In this document: positions 1 to 9,227 of the stretch, one piece after another
How the letters are laid out: each line of letters begins with the position of its first letter
Numbering within the stretch: position 1 is the stretch's first letter
From: Streptomyces misionensis
GTDB taxonomy: Bacteria; Actinomycetota; Actinomycetes; Streptomycetales; Streptomycetaceae
Length of the DNA stretch: 64,000 nt
Reading direction: 5' to 3'
NCBI RefSeq assembly: GCF_900104815.1
Contig: NZ_FNTD01000004.1
Coordinates: 6,819,001 to 6,883,000, forward strand
Position numbers and translations under genes: made by a program
Notes under the pieces: generated by a model
Told to the model about the DNA's origin: nothing
Database searches by the model: none
The model's input: the letters and a program-made list of their open reading frames with translations, nothing else

Positions 1-114
1 TATGGGTGCCGGAGGCGGATGGCCCGGGCGAACGGCGCGGTCCACGGGGTGTGGCACCCCGCGCCCGCCAGGTCCACACGTCCTGCGGCGACAGAGATTG
101 GTTCATTCCTCATC

Positions 115-1287
115 GTGAAGAGATTCATCGCCGCCGAACGCGCCCTGCGGACGGCGGCCCCCCACCATTTGCTGGAAGCTCTCCGCCGCGTACTGAAGGA
201 GCAGTACGCGGCGGAGGCCGTCGAGTTCTTGATGGCCGACTACGGCCTGAGCGTGCTCCAGCCGGTGTCCGTGCCGCCGCGGCCGTCCTGGCCGGTGTCG
301 GTGTTCAACACACCGGCGGGCCGTGCCTTCGGCTCGCAGCGCTGCCACGCCGAGCACTGCCGGGACGGCCGGGTGCGGCTTCATCTGCCGGTCACCGTGC
401 GGGGCGACCGGATCGGCGTGCTGTCCGTGACGCTGCCCGGCCCCGACCACGCCCGCCAGGACGAGGCGGAACTGTGCGAGGTCGCCGAGGTGCTGGGGCG
501 TGAGGTCCTGGTGGCCGAGCGCGACACGGACGTGTTCGTGCAGGCGCGGCGCAAGGACCGGCTGACCCTCGCCGCCGAGATGCAGTGGCAGCTGCTGCCC
601 GGCCGTGCGTTCTCGCTGCCCGAGTACGACCTGGCCGCCCAACTGGAGCCCGCCTACGCCATCTTCGGCGACAACTACGACTGGTCGGCCACCGCCGACC
701 GGCTGATGCTGTACGTCACCAACGGCATGGGCGAGGGGATGGAGGCGTCCTTGCTGACCACCCTGGCCATCAACGCCCTGCGCAACGCGCGGCGGGCCGG
801 TGTCTCCCTCGCCGACCAGGCCGCCCTCGCGGACCAGGCCGTCTACGGCCACTACCGCGGACGCTGCCATCTGTCCGTCCTGATGTTCGACTTCGACGTG
901 GCCACCGGGCGGGTGAGCGTGGTGGACGCCGGCTCCCCCCATCTGCTGCGGCTGCGGCGCGGCGTGGTGGAGCGGATCACGTTCGACGCCCAGCTGCCCC
1001 TCGGCATGTTCGAGGAGACCGACTACGTGGCCCAGGAGTTCGAGGTCGAGCCGGGGGACCGGCTGGTCTTCGTCAGCGACGGGGTGCACGCGGTGGCCTC
1101 GCCCCTGGGGGAGCCCTACGGGGACGCCGCCCTGATCCGGGCGATCCAGTCCACCCGGCTGCTGCCCGCGGCGGAGGTGCCGCGCACCGTCCTGCGCGAG
1201 CTGACCGGCCACCGGGACGGGGCCGAGCCGGAGGACGACGCGCTCGTGGTCTGCCTGGACTGGCGGGGCCGGCCGGACACGCACTGA
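115..1287 (+). CDS. SpoIIE-like PP2C-family protein phosphatase
   Basis: A 390-residue protein with a GAF-like N-terminal half (about residues 30-150) and a C-terminal PP2C/SpoIIE domain, the type that dephosphorylates STAS anti-sigma antagonists in partner-switching systems. Metal-site motifs can be traced: GDNYDW near residue 184, TNGMGEG near 201, VSDG near 320 and EDDA near 372. The usual second motif reads DxxGHG, so here Asp and His are replaced by Asn and Glu, and activity may be altered. GTG at 115 is preferred because the conserved fold starts there; an in-frame ATG at 19 has GGAGG only 3 bases upstream. It converges, with a 4-base gap, on a STAS gene that could be its substrate. Family is fairly sure; start and activity are not. 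Confidence 0.8.
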   Translation: MKRFIAAERALRTAAPHHLLEALRRVLKEQYAAEAVEFLMADYGLSVLQPVSVPPRPSWPVSVFNTPAGRAFGSQRCHAEHCRDGRVRLHLPVTVRGDRIGVLSVTLPGPDHARQDEAELCEVAEVLGREVLVAERDTDVFVQARRKDRLTLAAEMQWQLLPGRAFSLPEYDLAAQLEPAYAIFGDNYDWSATADRLMLYVTNGMGEGMEASLLTTLAINALRNARRAGVSLADQAALADQAVYGHYRGRCHLSVLMFDFDVATGRVSVVDAGSPHLLRLRRGVVERITFDAQLPLGMFEETDYVAQEFEVEPGDRLVFVSDGVHAVASPLGEPYGDAALIRAIQSTRLLPAAEVPRTVLRELTGHRDGAEPEDDALVVCLDWRGRPDTH

Positions 1288-1291
1288 CCGC

Positions 1292-1705
1292 TCAGTTCCG
1301 CACTTCCAGCGCGGGCGTGAAGAGCCGCTGGGCGCCGATGAGGGACAGCAGCCGGCCGACCGCGGGACCGGCGGCGCGGAGGACCACCGCCTTGTCCTGG
1401 AGGCCGGCCCGCCGGCGCAGGTCCATCAGGACGGCCAGGCCCGCGCAGTCGCAGAAGCCGAGCCGGTCCAGGTCCAGTTCGAGGCCGCGCTCGGCCGTGG
1501 CGAGCGCCGCGAGCAGGCCGTCGCGGAGCCGGGCGCCGGAGTCGAGGTCCAGCTCGCCCGCTATCTCCACCCGGGTCCAGGGGCCCTCCGTCGTGTACGA
1601 GGCAGTCGCCAGGCCGGGGGGCAGCGAGCCGCGCCCGTCCCCCCGGCCCTCCGGGCGGCGGCCCGGAGAGAGCTGGAGAGAGGCGTGACGGACGGGGTCT
1701 TGCAT
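1292..1705 (-). CDS. STAS-domain anti-sigma-factor antagonist-like protein
   Basis: A 137-residue protein with a STAS domain over about residues 40-135, of the SpoIIAA/BldG/RsbV fold. These proteins bind anti-sigma factor kinases and free the sigma factor when unphosphorylated. The phosphorylation loop, normally Asp-Ser-Ser/Thr-Gly, reads FCDCAGL here, so the phosphorylatable Ser is a Cys. The protein may be a constitutive or redox-sensitive binder. The N-terminal 35 residues are Arg/Gly-rich and not part of the fold. It converges on the PP2C-like gene, suggesting one signalling pair; no anti-sigma kinase gene is adjacent. Confidence 0.8.
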   Translation of the reverse strand: MQDPVRHASLQLSPGRRPEGRGDGRGSLPPGLATASYTTEGPWTRVEIAGELDLDSGARLRDGLLAALATAERGLELDLDRLGFCDCAGLAVLMDLRRRAGLQDKAVVLRAAGPAVGRLLSLIGAQRLFTPALEVRN

Positions 1706-1835
1706 GGCTCACTCCCTCATCTGAGCGCCCGGGGTCGGTTCCAGCGTTCCCCGTGACACCAAAATACGTCAAGCGATGCATGAAATGTAGTACGTGTTTT
1801 TGTGTGCATGAACACCGCCTCGGTAAACTCAGGGC

Positions 1836-2201
1836 ATGGATGGAGTGCCCGAACCCCACACCGGATGGACGTTTCTGACCAATCACGCCCGCGTCCTCGC
1901 GGCCATCGCGGACAATCAGAACGCCCGCATCCGCGACATCGCCGCGCACTGCCGGCTCACGGAACGAGCCGTGCAGAAGATCATCGTCGATCTGGAGGAG
2001 GAGGGTTACCTCTCCCACACCCGGGAAGGGCGGGGGAACACCTACCGGATCGACCCCGGCAAGATCCTGCGCCACCCGGCCGAGGCCGGACTCGGCCTCA
2101 CGGTCGCCTCGCTGCTGTCGCTGCTCGTTCAGGACGAGGCGCACCGCTTCGAGCCGCCCGCACAGCCCGTTCCCCGGCACGCGGGCGCCGCACGGTCGTA
2201 G
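1836..2201 (+). CDS. Winged helix-turn-helix (MarR/ArsR-like) transcriptional regulator
   Basis: A 121-residue DNA-binding protein. A winged HTH covers about residues 10-75: the recognition region RIRDIAAHCRLTERAVQKII is followed by a wing containing LEEEGYLSHTREGRGNTY. No ligand-binding domain or metal-binding Cys cluster is seen. The last 45 residues are predicted helical, then Pro/Ala-rich. It is divergent from the STAS gene, with an AT-richer 130-base region between them that should hold both promoters. ATG at 1836 has only a weak AGGG upstream. Target unknown; the neighbouring STAS gene or itself are the simplest guesses. Confidence 0.8.
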   Translation: MDGVPEPHTGWTFLTNHARVLAAIADNQNARIRDIAAHCRLTERAVQKIIVDLEEEGYLSHTREGRGNTYRIDPGKILRHPAEAGLGLTVASLLSLLVQDEAHRFEPPAQPVPRHAGAARS

Positions 2202-2270
2202 GGCCCGCCCGTCCGCGCCGGCGGACGGGCGGTGCGGGCCCGCGCCACCGCATCCCCAAAGGCGGTGCCC

Positions 2271-2768
2271 ATGCAGACGTTCCTGCCCGACTCCGACTTC
2301 CGGCGCTCGGCGCAGCTCCTCGACCGGCGCCGGCTGGGCAAACAGCGGGTCGAGGCGTTGCAGGTCCTGCGCGGCCTGACCGTGCCCGGCTACGGCTGGC
2401 GCAGGCACCCGGCCGTGCGCATGTGGAGCGGCTACGAGGAGGCCCTGGTCCGCTACGGCCTGGAGGTCTGCCGGGTCTGGCGCGAGCGCGGGCACCAGGA
2501 CGGCTGTGCGGCCTCCCTGGTCGCCGGGTACGAGGCCGCCCGGCCGGGCGGCCGCGTCCGTGGCCAGTCCGCGCTCGCCGCCGCCGGGGAGCTGCCACCG
2601 TGGCTGGGCGACGAGGCCTTCCACCGCAGCCACCAGTCCGCGCTCGTACGCAAGGACCGGGACGCGTACGCGTCCGAGTTCCCCGGCGTGCCCGACGACC
2701 TGCCGTACGTGTGGCCGGCCTCCGACCGGGAGGGCCGCGACGACGGCGGGGTCCGGCGGAGCCCCTGA
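2271..2768 (+). CDS. MSMEG_6728-type conserved protein (pyrimidine-dimer DNA glycosylase-like)
   Basis: A 165-residue protein starting MQTFLPDSDFRRSAQLLDRRRLGKQR, which is characteristic of the MSMEG_6728 family. Part of the family is annotated as pyrimidine-dimer DNA glycosylase by similarity to T4 endonuclease V. The conserved HPAVRMW segment lies near residue 42 and the SHQSALVRKD segment near residue 120. A longer in-frame start at 2232 exists, but homology begins at ATG 2271. The gene is convergent with crtU, leaving 3 bases between stops. A DNA-repair role would suit a neighbour of photoprotective genes, but the biochemical function is inferred only. Confidence 0.75.
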   Translation: MQTFLPDSDFRRSAQLLDRRRLGKQRVEALQVLRGLTVPGYGWRRHPAVRMWSGYEEALVRYGLEVCRVWRERGHQDGCAASLVAGYEAARPGGRVRGQSALAAAGELPPWLGDEAFHRSHQSALVRKDRDAYASEFPGVPDDLPYVWPASDREGRDDGGVRRSP

Positions 2769-2771
2769 GCC

Positions 2772-4352
2772 TCACCCGCCGCCCCCGGCGCGCGCCGCGG
2801 CCCACCGCAGCAACGCCGTGCGGCCCCGGTCCGGGACCGTCCACAGGGCGTGGCCGCGCAGCCCCCAGCGGCGCAGCAGGGTGTTGGCGGCGAGGAAACC
2901 ACTGGTGGCCGCCCGTTCCATGAGCGCCACCGGCAGGCCGGTGCGGACCGTGTCGCCCGCGACGACGAGACCGGGCGTGGGTGTCTCCACGGTGGGCCGG
3001 TCGGCGTGACCGCCCACGGGGAAGAGCGGGCAGTCGGCCCGCCACTCGTGACGGGCGTCGACCACCCCGGCCCGGCGCGTCTCCGGATACAGCCGGTTCA
3101 GCTGGTCCAGCAGCTCCTTGCGCACGGTCGCCGGGTCGGCGTCCTCGGCCAGGGCGTAGGCGTGCAGCTCGACGACCGAGCCGCCGGTCCCGGCGGTCCA
3201 GCGGGCGGCCTCCCCCTCCCAGCCGCTGACCACGCTGACGTTGTCCAGGGGGCCGAAGCCGCTGGTGCCGAGGAAGCCGGGCCGGTCCGGCCGCACCGGC
3301 CGGTCCAGCCACAGACGCGCGACCAGGAACGGCGGTGCGGTGCGCAGCCGGGCCACGCGCTCGCGCCACTCGGCGTCGCCGAGCCCGCCGCAGCGGGCCA
3401 CCAGGGAACGCAGGCCCCCCGGATCGGGGGCGAGCACCACGGCGTCGTACAGCAGCTCCTCACCGCCCGCGGCGGTGACCGTGAAGCCGCCGGCCGGCCG
3501 CGGGGAGACGGCCTCCACGGCGGTACCGGTGCGCAGCAGTGCGCCGAGCCCCCGCAGCCGTGTGGCGAGCGGGTCCCACAGCGCCTGCGGGAAAGGCTCC
3601 CGGGGCACGTCGAACAACAGGCCCTCGGCCGAGCCGAGGAAGTAGATGTGGAACATCAGCGCCATCTCCGCCGCCGACAGCTGCCGGGGGTCGGCGAAGA
3701 AGCTCCGGGAGAACACCTCGAAGGCCAGGTGCCGCGCGGCCGGGGGGAAGCGGATGGCCTCCAGGAAGTCGTACGCGCTGACGTGGTCGAACCGCTCGTA
3801 CACCTCCGGCACCCGCACGTCGAACAGCGGCAGCGCGGCGCGCGGACGCATCCGGGCCAGCTCGCGCACGCCGAACGAGCCGCTCAGGGCCGCGAACCCG
3901 AGCGCGCTCAGCGGCGGGGTGCGCGGCACGTGCCGGAAGCCGTCCTGCCGGCCGCTGCCGTGCCGCAGGGGGTAGTCGGGCAGGCCGGTCAGCCGGTCCA
4001 GCGACGGGTCCGTGCGGCGCAGCAGGGCCCGCAGGTTGTAGTACTGCCGGAAGAAGGCGTGGAAGCCGCGGCTCATCGTCACCGCCGTGCCGTCGGCCAG
4101 CCGGGTGGGCCACCCCGCGAGCCGTCCGCCCAGCTGGTCCTCGCGCTCGTACACGGTGACGCGCACGCCCCGCTCGGCCAGCGCGGTCGCCGCGGTCAGG
4201 CCGGCGACGCCGCCACCGACGACGGCCACGCCCGGCACACCGGACCCCTCGGCGCGCGCGGCGCCGGACGGCGCGGGCAGCGACCGGGCCAGCCGGTCCC
4301 GGCCGGGCCGCGGCGCGCGGGCGGATGCGGAGCGGCGGCCCGGAACGTTCAT
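2772..4352 (-). CDS. crtU: Carotenoid desaturase/methyltransferase CrtU (isorenieratene synthase)
   Basis: A 526-residue FAD-dependent oxidoreductase. The FAD Rossmann motif VVGGGVAGLTAATALAERG lies near residue 45. The C-terminal FAD segment includes GLVVAGDTVRTGLPVALMERA. The HAFFRQYYNLR and DPRQLSAAEMALMFHIYFLG regions are typical of the actinobacterial CrtU family. CrtU converts the beta-ionone ends of beta-carotene to aromatic phi-ends, giving isorenieratene. Its ATG overlaps the crtT stop (ATGA), so it is the third gene of a crtY-crtT-crtU operon. The first 40 residues are a low-complexity Arg/Ala extension before the FAD fold, so a later start is possible. Confidence 0.92.
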   Translation of the reverse strand: MNVPGRRSASARAPRPGRDRLARSLPAPSGAARAEGSGVPGVAVVGGGVAGLTAATALAERGVRVTVYEREDQLGGRLAGWPTRLADGTAVTMSRGFHAFFRQYYNLRALLRRTDPSLDRLTGLPDYPLRHGSGRQDGFRHVPRTPPLSALGFAALSGSFGVRELARMRPRAALPLFDVRVPEVYERFDHVSAYDFLEAIRFPPAARHLAFEVFSRSFFADPRQLSAAEMALMFHIYFLGSAEGLLFDVPREPFPQALWDPLATRLRGLGALLRTGTAVEAVSPRPAGGFTVTAAGGEELLYDAVVLAPDPGGLRSLVARCGGLGDAEWRERVARLRTAPPFLVARLWLDRPVRPDRPGFLGTSGFGPLDNVSVVSGWEGEAARWTAGTGGSVVELHAYALAEDADPATVRKELLDQLNRLYPETRRAGVVDARHEWRADCPLFPVGGHADRPTVETPTPGLVVAGDTVRTGLPVALMERAATSGFLAANTLLRRWGLRGHALWTVPDRGRTALLRWAAARAGGGG

Positions 4353-5083
4353 CGCCCCGCCCCCTCGGTACCGGCGCACGGGCGGCGGCCGACGACGGTG
4401 TGGGTGATGCCCGTCTGCCAGCCCGGCAGCGGCAGCACCCGCACCCGCTCGAACCCGGCCCGCCGCACCCGCCGGCCCAGTTGCCCGGCCGTGTCGAACG
4501 TGGCGACGCTGCGCCACAGATGGCGGTAGAGCGGCCCGTCGCCGAGCAGGGTGGCGACCGGCAGGACGAGCCCGCCGCACACCGCGCTCCACACCGCGCG
4601 GTGCGCCGCGCGCCCGCTCAGCGCGTACTCGTGCACCGCCAGCCGGCCGTGCGGCGCGAGCAGCCGGTGGGCGTGCGCGAGGACGGCGTCCGGATCGGCG
4701 GTGTTGCGCAGCAGGTAGGCGGCGAAGACCGCGTCGAACGGGCCGTGCACCCCGGCCTCGGCGAGGCGTTCCACCGGGGCGTGCACGAAGCGCACCGGGC
4801 GCGGCCAGGACCGGCGGGCGGCGCGCCGCAGCATGCCGGCCGAGGCGTCGACGGCCGTGATGTCCGCGCCCGGCACCGCGGCGGCCAGCGCCGCGGTGGA
4901 ACCCCCCGTGCCGCAGCCGAGGTCCAGAACACGCAGTCCCGTCCCCGGAGTTCGCAGGCCGAGGCGGCGGGCGGAGCGGCGCAGGTGGGTGTAGTGGCCG
5001 GGGTTGGCCGCCAGCAGCAGGTCGTAGTGGTCGGCGGCGCGGTCGAACGCGGCGGCCAGGTCGGCGTCGCGCAGCAGGGGCAT
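4349..5083 (-). CDS. crtT: SAM-dependent methyltransferase CrtT
   Basis: A 244-residue class I methyltransferase. SAM-binding motif I is VLDLGCGTGGSTAAL near residue 50, with the acidic end of beta-2 in ITAVDASAGMLRRA. In Streptomyces crtYTU operons this gene sits between the lycopene cyclase and CrtU, and its exact substrate is not settled in the literature I know. The ATG has a modest GGAG-like sequence upstream (GACACCCCTACGGAGACGCC on the coding strand). It overlaps crtU by 4 bases, implying translational coupling. The symbol rests on sequence type plus gene order. Confidence 0.85.
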   Translation of the reverse strand: MPLLRDADLAAAFDRAADHYDLLLAANPGHYTHLRRSARRLGLRTPGTGLRVLDLGCGTGGSTAALAAAVPGADITAVDASAGMLRRAARRSWPRPVRFVHAPVERLAEAGVHGPFDAVFAAYLLRNTADPDAVLAHAHRLLAPHGRLAVHEYALSGRAAHRAVWSAVCGGLVLPVATLLGDGPLYRHLWRSVATFDTAGQLGRRVRRAGFERVRVLPLPGWQTGITHTVVGRRPCAGTEGAGR

Positions 5084-5136
5084 GGCGTCTCCGTAGGGGT
5101 GTCAGGGGGTGGCCGGGATGGCGTCGCGCGGCGGGG

Positions 5137-6348
5137 TCATACGGTCTCCGGGCGCGGGGCGCGGCCGTCACGGCGCGGGGCGAACGGCAGCGCGAGGGCC
5201 GAGCGCAGCATCGCGGCGGCGGGCACGTGCAGGCCGATGGCCAGGTCCTCCGGCCAGCTGGTGCGGCCGTCCAGGAAGCGCAGCAGCCGGGCGGCGGGCA
5301 CCCGTGCGAACAGCTCGGTGAAGAAGGCCGGGCCGTCGATCCGGCCGCGGTCGAGGGCGTGCAGCAGCACGGCGTCCATGAACCGGGAGCGGGCCGAGTG
5401 CGGACGCGGGGGCAGCGGGCGCCGCCCGGCGTGCAGCGCGGCGGCCACCGCACCGGCTTGGCGCTGCACGGCGCTGAAGGTGTACCCGGTCGCGGGCCGG
5501 GTGGCCCCGGCCGCGGCCCCGATCCAGAACACCCGCGCGGCGCTCTGCCGGGGGAAGTCCGCGTCCGTCATCGGGATCGCCCCCTGCTCCCACCCCGTCA
5601 CCTCGTGCTCGCCGATGCCCAGGGTCCCGGTGACGTACCGCCGCAGCGCGCGGTCGTACGCCGCGGGGCCGAGCGGGCGGCGGGAGAACTCCGTGTACTC
5701 GACCAGCGCCTCGCGCGGGCCGGTCGGCAGGACGTAGCCGAACGACAGCCCGTGCGGCGGCTGCGGGGTGCGGAAGTCCATCAGCTCGACGGCGGCGGCG
5801 TCGAACACGGGCCGCGGGGTGCGCACGAACCAGCCCCGGAAGTGCTGCACCAGCGTCGTGCGGGCCGGCGGCAGCCGCGGCAGCGGCCGCGAGTCGAACA
5901 CCCAGCGGGCGCGCGCGGTCACCCGGCCGCCGTCCGGCCGCCGGCCGTGCACCAGCGCGCCGCCCGCCGCGGACTCGATCCGTTCGACCACCGCCTCCAC
6001 GGTCCGCACCCACGGGCTTCCCGCGAGCCCGCGTCCGGCCAGTTCCTCGAAGGCGGGGGAGGACAGCATCTTGTAGCGCAGCGGCGCGATGGCGCGGTCG
6101 AGGGTGCGCCCGTCGCCGGAGCGCACCCGCAGCCGCTGCCAGCACGCGGTCAGCGCCTCGTCGTACGGCCCGGCACCCGCCTCCCAGTAGCACCAGGTGC
6201 GGCGCGCCGCCCGGTACGGGCCGGGCGGCGCCGCCAGCAGCACCGCCGTCACCGGGCGCGCCCCGGCGGGCGGCCGGGCCAGCCGCAGGGCGAGCGACAG
6301 CCCGGCGGCCCCCGCGCCCACGACGGCGACGTCCGACTCCACGTCCAC
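5137..6348 (-). CDS. crtY: Lycopene beta-cyclase CrtY
   Basis: A 403-residue flavoprotein of the CrtY lycopene cyclase family, which cyclises both ends of lycopene to give beta-carotene. It opens with the dinucleotide-binding motif DVAVVGAGAAGLSLALRLAR. Other family marks are RRTWCYWE, YKMLSSPAFEEL, DFRTPQP, EALVEYTEF and GAAAGATRPATGYTFSAVQ. GTG at 6348 is chosen because GGAGGGA lies 6-12 bases upstream and the Rossmann fold begins at residue 6; an upstream ATG at 6504 would add a nonconserved extension. It leads the crtY-crtT-crtU operon and is divergent from crtI. Confidence 0.92.
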   Translation of the reverse strand: MDVESDVAVVGAGAAGLSLALRLARPPAGARPVTAVLLAAPPGPYRAARRTWCYWEAGAGPYDEALTACWQRLRVRSGDGRTLDRAIAPLRYKMLSSPAFEELAGRGLAGSPWVRTVEAVVERIESAAGGALVHGRRPDGGRVTARARWVFDSRPLPRLPPARTTLVQHFRGWFVRTPRPVFDAAAVELMDFRTPQPPHGLSFGYVLPTGPREALVEYTEFSRRPLGPAAYDRALRRYVTGTLGIGEHEVTGWEQGAIPMTDADFPRQSAARVFWIGAAAGATRPATGYTFSAVQRQAGAVAAALHAGRRPLPPRPHSARSRFMDAVLLHALDRGRIDGPAFFTELFARVPAARLLRFLDGRTSWPEDLAIGLHVPAAAMLRSALALPFAPRRDGRAPRPETV

Positions 6349-6568
6349 GGCGGCTCCCTCCACGGGCCCGTTGATCCGGCCAGTCTTCCCGCCCCGGGGC
6401 TCCGCCGGGCGCCCGCCGGGTCCCCACCGGGCTCGCACATCCACCGAACGGCGCATCCCACGGGGGCCGCCGCACGGAATGTGTGGCGGAGAAGGAAGAA
6501 CCACGACCTACGAACGAACGCGAGCACGGCGCGCCCAGCCGGGCTCGCCACCGGCGAGAGGAACCGCG

Positions 6569-6676
6569 ATGCGACGCACCCAGGCGACCGCCCGGCCCCC
6601 GGCGGACCCGCCGCCCCGCCCGTACGGCGGCACGGGCCCGGTCCGCGCCCGCGGGGGACCGGGGGCGGGCCGGTGA
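6569..6676 (+). pseudogene. 35-codon reading frame in the crtE position, possible remnant or leader
   Basis: ATG at 6569 follows a good ribosome site (GAGAGGA) and opens a 35-residue Pro/Arg/Gly-rich frame. Its TGA overlaps the crtI GTG (GTGA at 6673-6676). In well-known Streptomyces loci crtE (geranylgeranyl diphosphate synthase) is the gene immediately before crtI. This could therefore be the N- and C-terminal scraps of crtE after an internal deletion, or a short translated leader coupled to crtI. No prenyltransferase motif (DDxxD) is present in it or elsewhere in the window. Whether it is a real coding unit is uncertain. Confidence 0.4.
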
Positions 6677-8214
6677 CCAGGACGGTGACGGGACCCACCG
6701 ACCACGTCGTGGTCGTCGGCGCCGGGCTGGCCGGCCTGTCCGCCGCCCTGCATCTGCTCGGCGCCGGCCGCCGGGTCACCGTGGTCGAACGCGACCCCCG
6801 GCCCGGCGGACGGGCCGGCCGCCTGGAACTCGGCGGCTATCTGATCGACACCGGGCCCACCGTGCTGACCATGCCGGAGATCGCCGACGAGGCGTTCGCC
6901 GCGGTCGGGACCGCGCTGCGCGACCGCGTCGACCTGATCCCGCTGCGGCCCGCCTACCGGGCGCGCTTCGCCGACGGCGGCTCCCTCGACGTGCACACCG
7001 ACGCCGAGGCGATGGAGGCCGAGATCGAACGGTTCGCCGGGGGCGCCGACGCCGCCGGTTACCGCCGGCTGCGGCACTGGCTGGGCCTGCTGTACCGGAC
7101 CGAGCGGGGCCGCTTCCTCGACGCCGACTTCGACTCGCCGCTCCAGCTGCTCACCCCCGACCTGCTGCGGCTCGCCGCGCTCGGCGGCTTCGGCCGCTGG
7201 GAGGCGCGCATCGCCCGCCACCTGCGCGACGAACGGCTGCGCCGCGTCTTCTCCTTCCAGGCCCTGTACGCCGGTGTGCCGCCCGAGCGGGCCCTGGCCG
7301 CCTACGCGGTCATCGCCTTCATGGACACCGTCGCCGGGGTGTACTTCCCCCGCGGCGGCATGTACGCGCTGCCCCGCGCCATGGCCGGCACCGCGGCGGA
7401 GGCGGGCGCGGCGTTCCGCTACGGCGAGCGGGTGACCGGCCTCGAACGCCGCGGCGAGCGGATCACCGCCGTCGTGACCGAGCACACGCGCATCCCCTGC
7501 GACGCCGTCGTCCTCACCCCCGACCTGCCGGCCGCCTACCGCCTGCTGGGCCGTGCCCCGCGCCGCCCGGCCCGGCTCACCCACGCCCCGTCGGCCGTCG
7601 TGCTGCACGCCGGCTGCGACCGCACCTGGCCCGAACTGGCCCACCACACCCTGTCGTTCGGGCACGCCTGGCGGCGCACCTTCCACGAACTGACCCGTAC
7701 CGGCGAGCTGATGAGCGACCCGTCCCTGCTGATCACCCGGCCCACCGCGACCGACCCGTCGCTGGCCCCGCCGGGCCGCCACCTGCACTACGTCCTCGCC
7801 CCCTGCCCCAACACCGACATCGGCCCCGGACCCGCCGACTGGGCCGCCCTCGCCCCCCGCTACCGCGACGGCCTGCTGCGCGAACTGGACCGCCGGGGCC
7901 TGACGGGCATCGCGTCAGCGATCGAGACCGAACGCCTCGTCACCCCCGCGGACTGGAGCGTGCTGGGACACGCGGCGGGCACCCCCTTCTCCGCCGCGCA
8001 CACCTTCGCGCAGACCGGCCCGTTCCGGCCGCGCAACCTGGTGCGCGGCACCGCCAACGCCGTCCTCGCGGGCTGCGGCACCACCCCCGGCGTGGGCGTA
8101 CCGCCCGTCCTGCTGTCCGGGAAACTGGCCGCCGCCCGCATCACCGGCCTGCCCCGCCCGCGCCCCGGCGCCCGCAGGCGCGGCACACCGGCGGCCCAGG
8201 GAGCGCGACGATGA
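6673..8214 (+). CDS. crtI: Phytoene desaturase CrtI
   Basis: A 513-residue FAD-dependent phytoene desaturase that converts phytoene to lycopene. The N-terminal FAD motif [20 protein letters not shown] is near residue 12 and is followed by [14 protein letters not shown]. The tail contains the conserved FAD-binding region [23 protein letters not shown]. The substrate-side segments [15 protein letters not shown] and LVTPADW are typical of CrtI. GTG at 6673 overlaps the stop of the preceding short frame, and the stop overlaps the crtB start (ATGA), so crtI and crtB are translationally coupled. Confidence 0.93.
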   Translation: MTRTVTGPTDHVVVVGAGLAGLSAALHLLGAGRRVTVVERDPRPGGRAGRLELGGYLIDTGPTVLTMPEIADEAFAAVGTALRDRVDLIPLRPAYRARFADGGSLDVHTDAEAMEAEIERFAGGADAAGYRRLRHWLGLLYRTERGRFLDADFDSPLQLLTPDLLRLAALGGFGRWEARIARHLRDERLRRVFSFQALYAGVPPERALAAYAVIAFMDTVAGVYFPRGGMYALPRAMAGTAAEAGAAFRYGERVTGLERRGERITAVVTEHTRIPCDAVVLTPDLPAAYRLLGRAPRRPARLTHAPSAVVLHAGCDRTWPELAHHTLSFGHAWRRTFHELTRTGELMSDPSLLITRPTATDPSLAPPGRHLHYVLAPCPNTDIGPGPADWAALAPRYRDGLLRELDRRGLTGIASAIETERLVTPADWSVLGHAAGTPFSAAHTFAQTGPFRPRNLVRGTANAVLAGCGTTPGVGVPPVLLSGKLAAARITGLPRPRPGARRRGTPAAQGARR

Positions 8215-9227
8215 CCGCACGGGAACTGGACGCCGCCGGCATCACCGATCCCCGGCTGCGCGCCGCCTACCACCGCTGCCGGAAACTGAACGCCCGGCAC
8301 GGCCGCACCTACTTCCTCGCCACCCGGCTCCTGCCGCCCGCCCGGCGCCCCGCCGTGCACGCCCTGTACGGTTTCGCCCGCTGGGCCGACGACATCGTCG
8401 ACGTACCCGACGGCACCCCCGCCGGCCACGACGGCACCGGCACGGCGCGCCGGGCCGCCGCCCTGGACCGGCTGGCCGACGACCTCGCCCGGGGACTGGC
8501 CGGCGGGGACGGCGCCGACCCGGTGATCGTCGCCCTCGCGGACACCAGCCGCCGCTACGCCATCGACCACCGTCACTTCGCCGACTTCCTCACCGCCATG
8601 CGCAGCGATCTGACGGTCACCGAATACGCCCACTACGACGAACTGCGCGCCTACATGCACGGCTCGGCCGCCGTGATCGGGCTCCAGATGCTGCCCGTCC
8701 TCGGCACCGTGGTGCCCCGTGCGCAGGCCGCGCCCTACGCCGCCGAACTGGGGGTCGCCTTCCAGCTCACCAACTTCCTGCGGGACGTGGGGGAGGACCT
8801 CGACCGCGGCCGGATCTATCTGCCCCAGGACCTGCTCGCCGCGCACCGGGTCGACCGCGCGCTGCTGCGGTACTGCCGGGACAGCGGCCGCACCGACCCC
8901 CGGGTCACCGCCGCGGTACGGGAGTTCGCGGCCCTCACCCGCGCCGCGTACCGGCGAGCCGCCCCCGGACTGCCGATGCTCGATCCCGTCGCCCGCCCCT
9001 GCATCCGCACCGCGTTCGTGCTGTACGGCGGCATCCTGGACGCCGTCGCCGCCGACGGCTGGGCGGTGCTGCACCGCCGTGCCGCCGTGCCCCGCAGGCG
9101 CCGCGCGCTCGTCGCCGCCGACGGGCTGCTGCGGGTGACCGCCGCCCGGCTCGCCGACCGGCGCGCGGCGGTCCGTGTCCCCGCCGGGCACTTCCCCCCG
9201 TTCCCCCGGCCCGAGGAGGTCCGGTGA
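8211..9227 (+). CDS. crtB: Phytoene synthase CrtB
   Basis: A 338-residue squalene/phytoene synthase that condenses two geranylgeranyl diphosphates head to head. The first Asp-rich motif is RWADDIVD near residue 60 and the second is [15 protein letters not shown] near residue 190. It also has YGFARWADD and [18 protein letters not shown] at 8211 overlaps the crtI stop, and its TGA overlaps the GTG of the DUF5914 gene. It needs geranylgeranyl diphosphate, but no crtE is in the window, so the precursor must come from elsewhere in the genome. Confidence 0.94.
   Translation: MTARELDAAGITDPRLRAAYHRCRKLNARHGRTYFLATRLLPPARRPAVHALYGFARWADDIVDVPDGTPAGHDGTGTARRAAALDRLADDLARGLAGGDGADPVIVALADTSRRYAIDHRHFADFLTAMRSDLTVTEYAHYDELRAYMHGSAAVIGLQMLPVLGTVVPRAQAAPYAAELGVAFQLTNFLRDVGEDLDRGRIYLPQDLLAAHRVDRALLRYCRDSGRTDPRVTAAVREFAALTRAAYRRAAPGLPMLDPVARPCIRTAFVLYGGILDAVAADGWAVLHRRAAVPRRRRALVAADGLLRVTAARLADRRAAVRVPAGHFPPFPRPEEVR

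Noticed and set aside
1740..1836. Sigma-B-like or ECF promoter between the STAS gene and the winged-helix regulator
   Set aside because: Individual hexamers resemble consensus boxes, but no pair had acceptable spacing in either direction.
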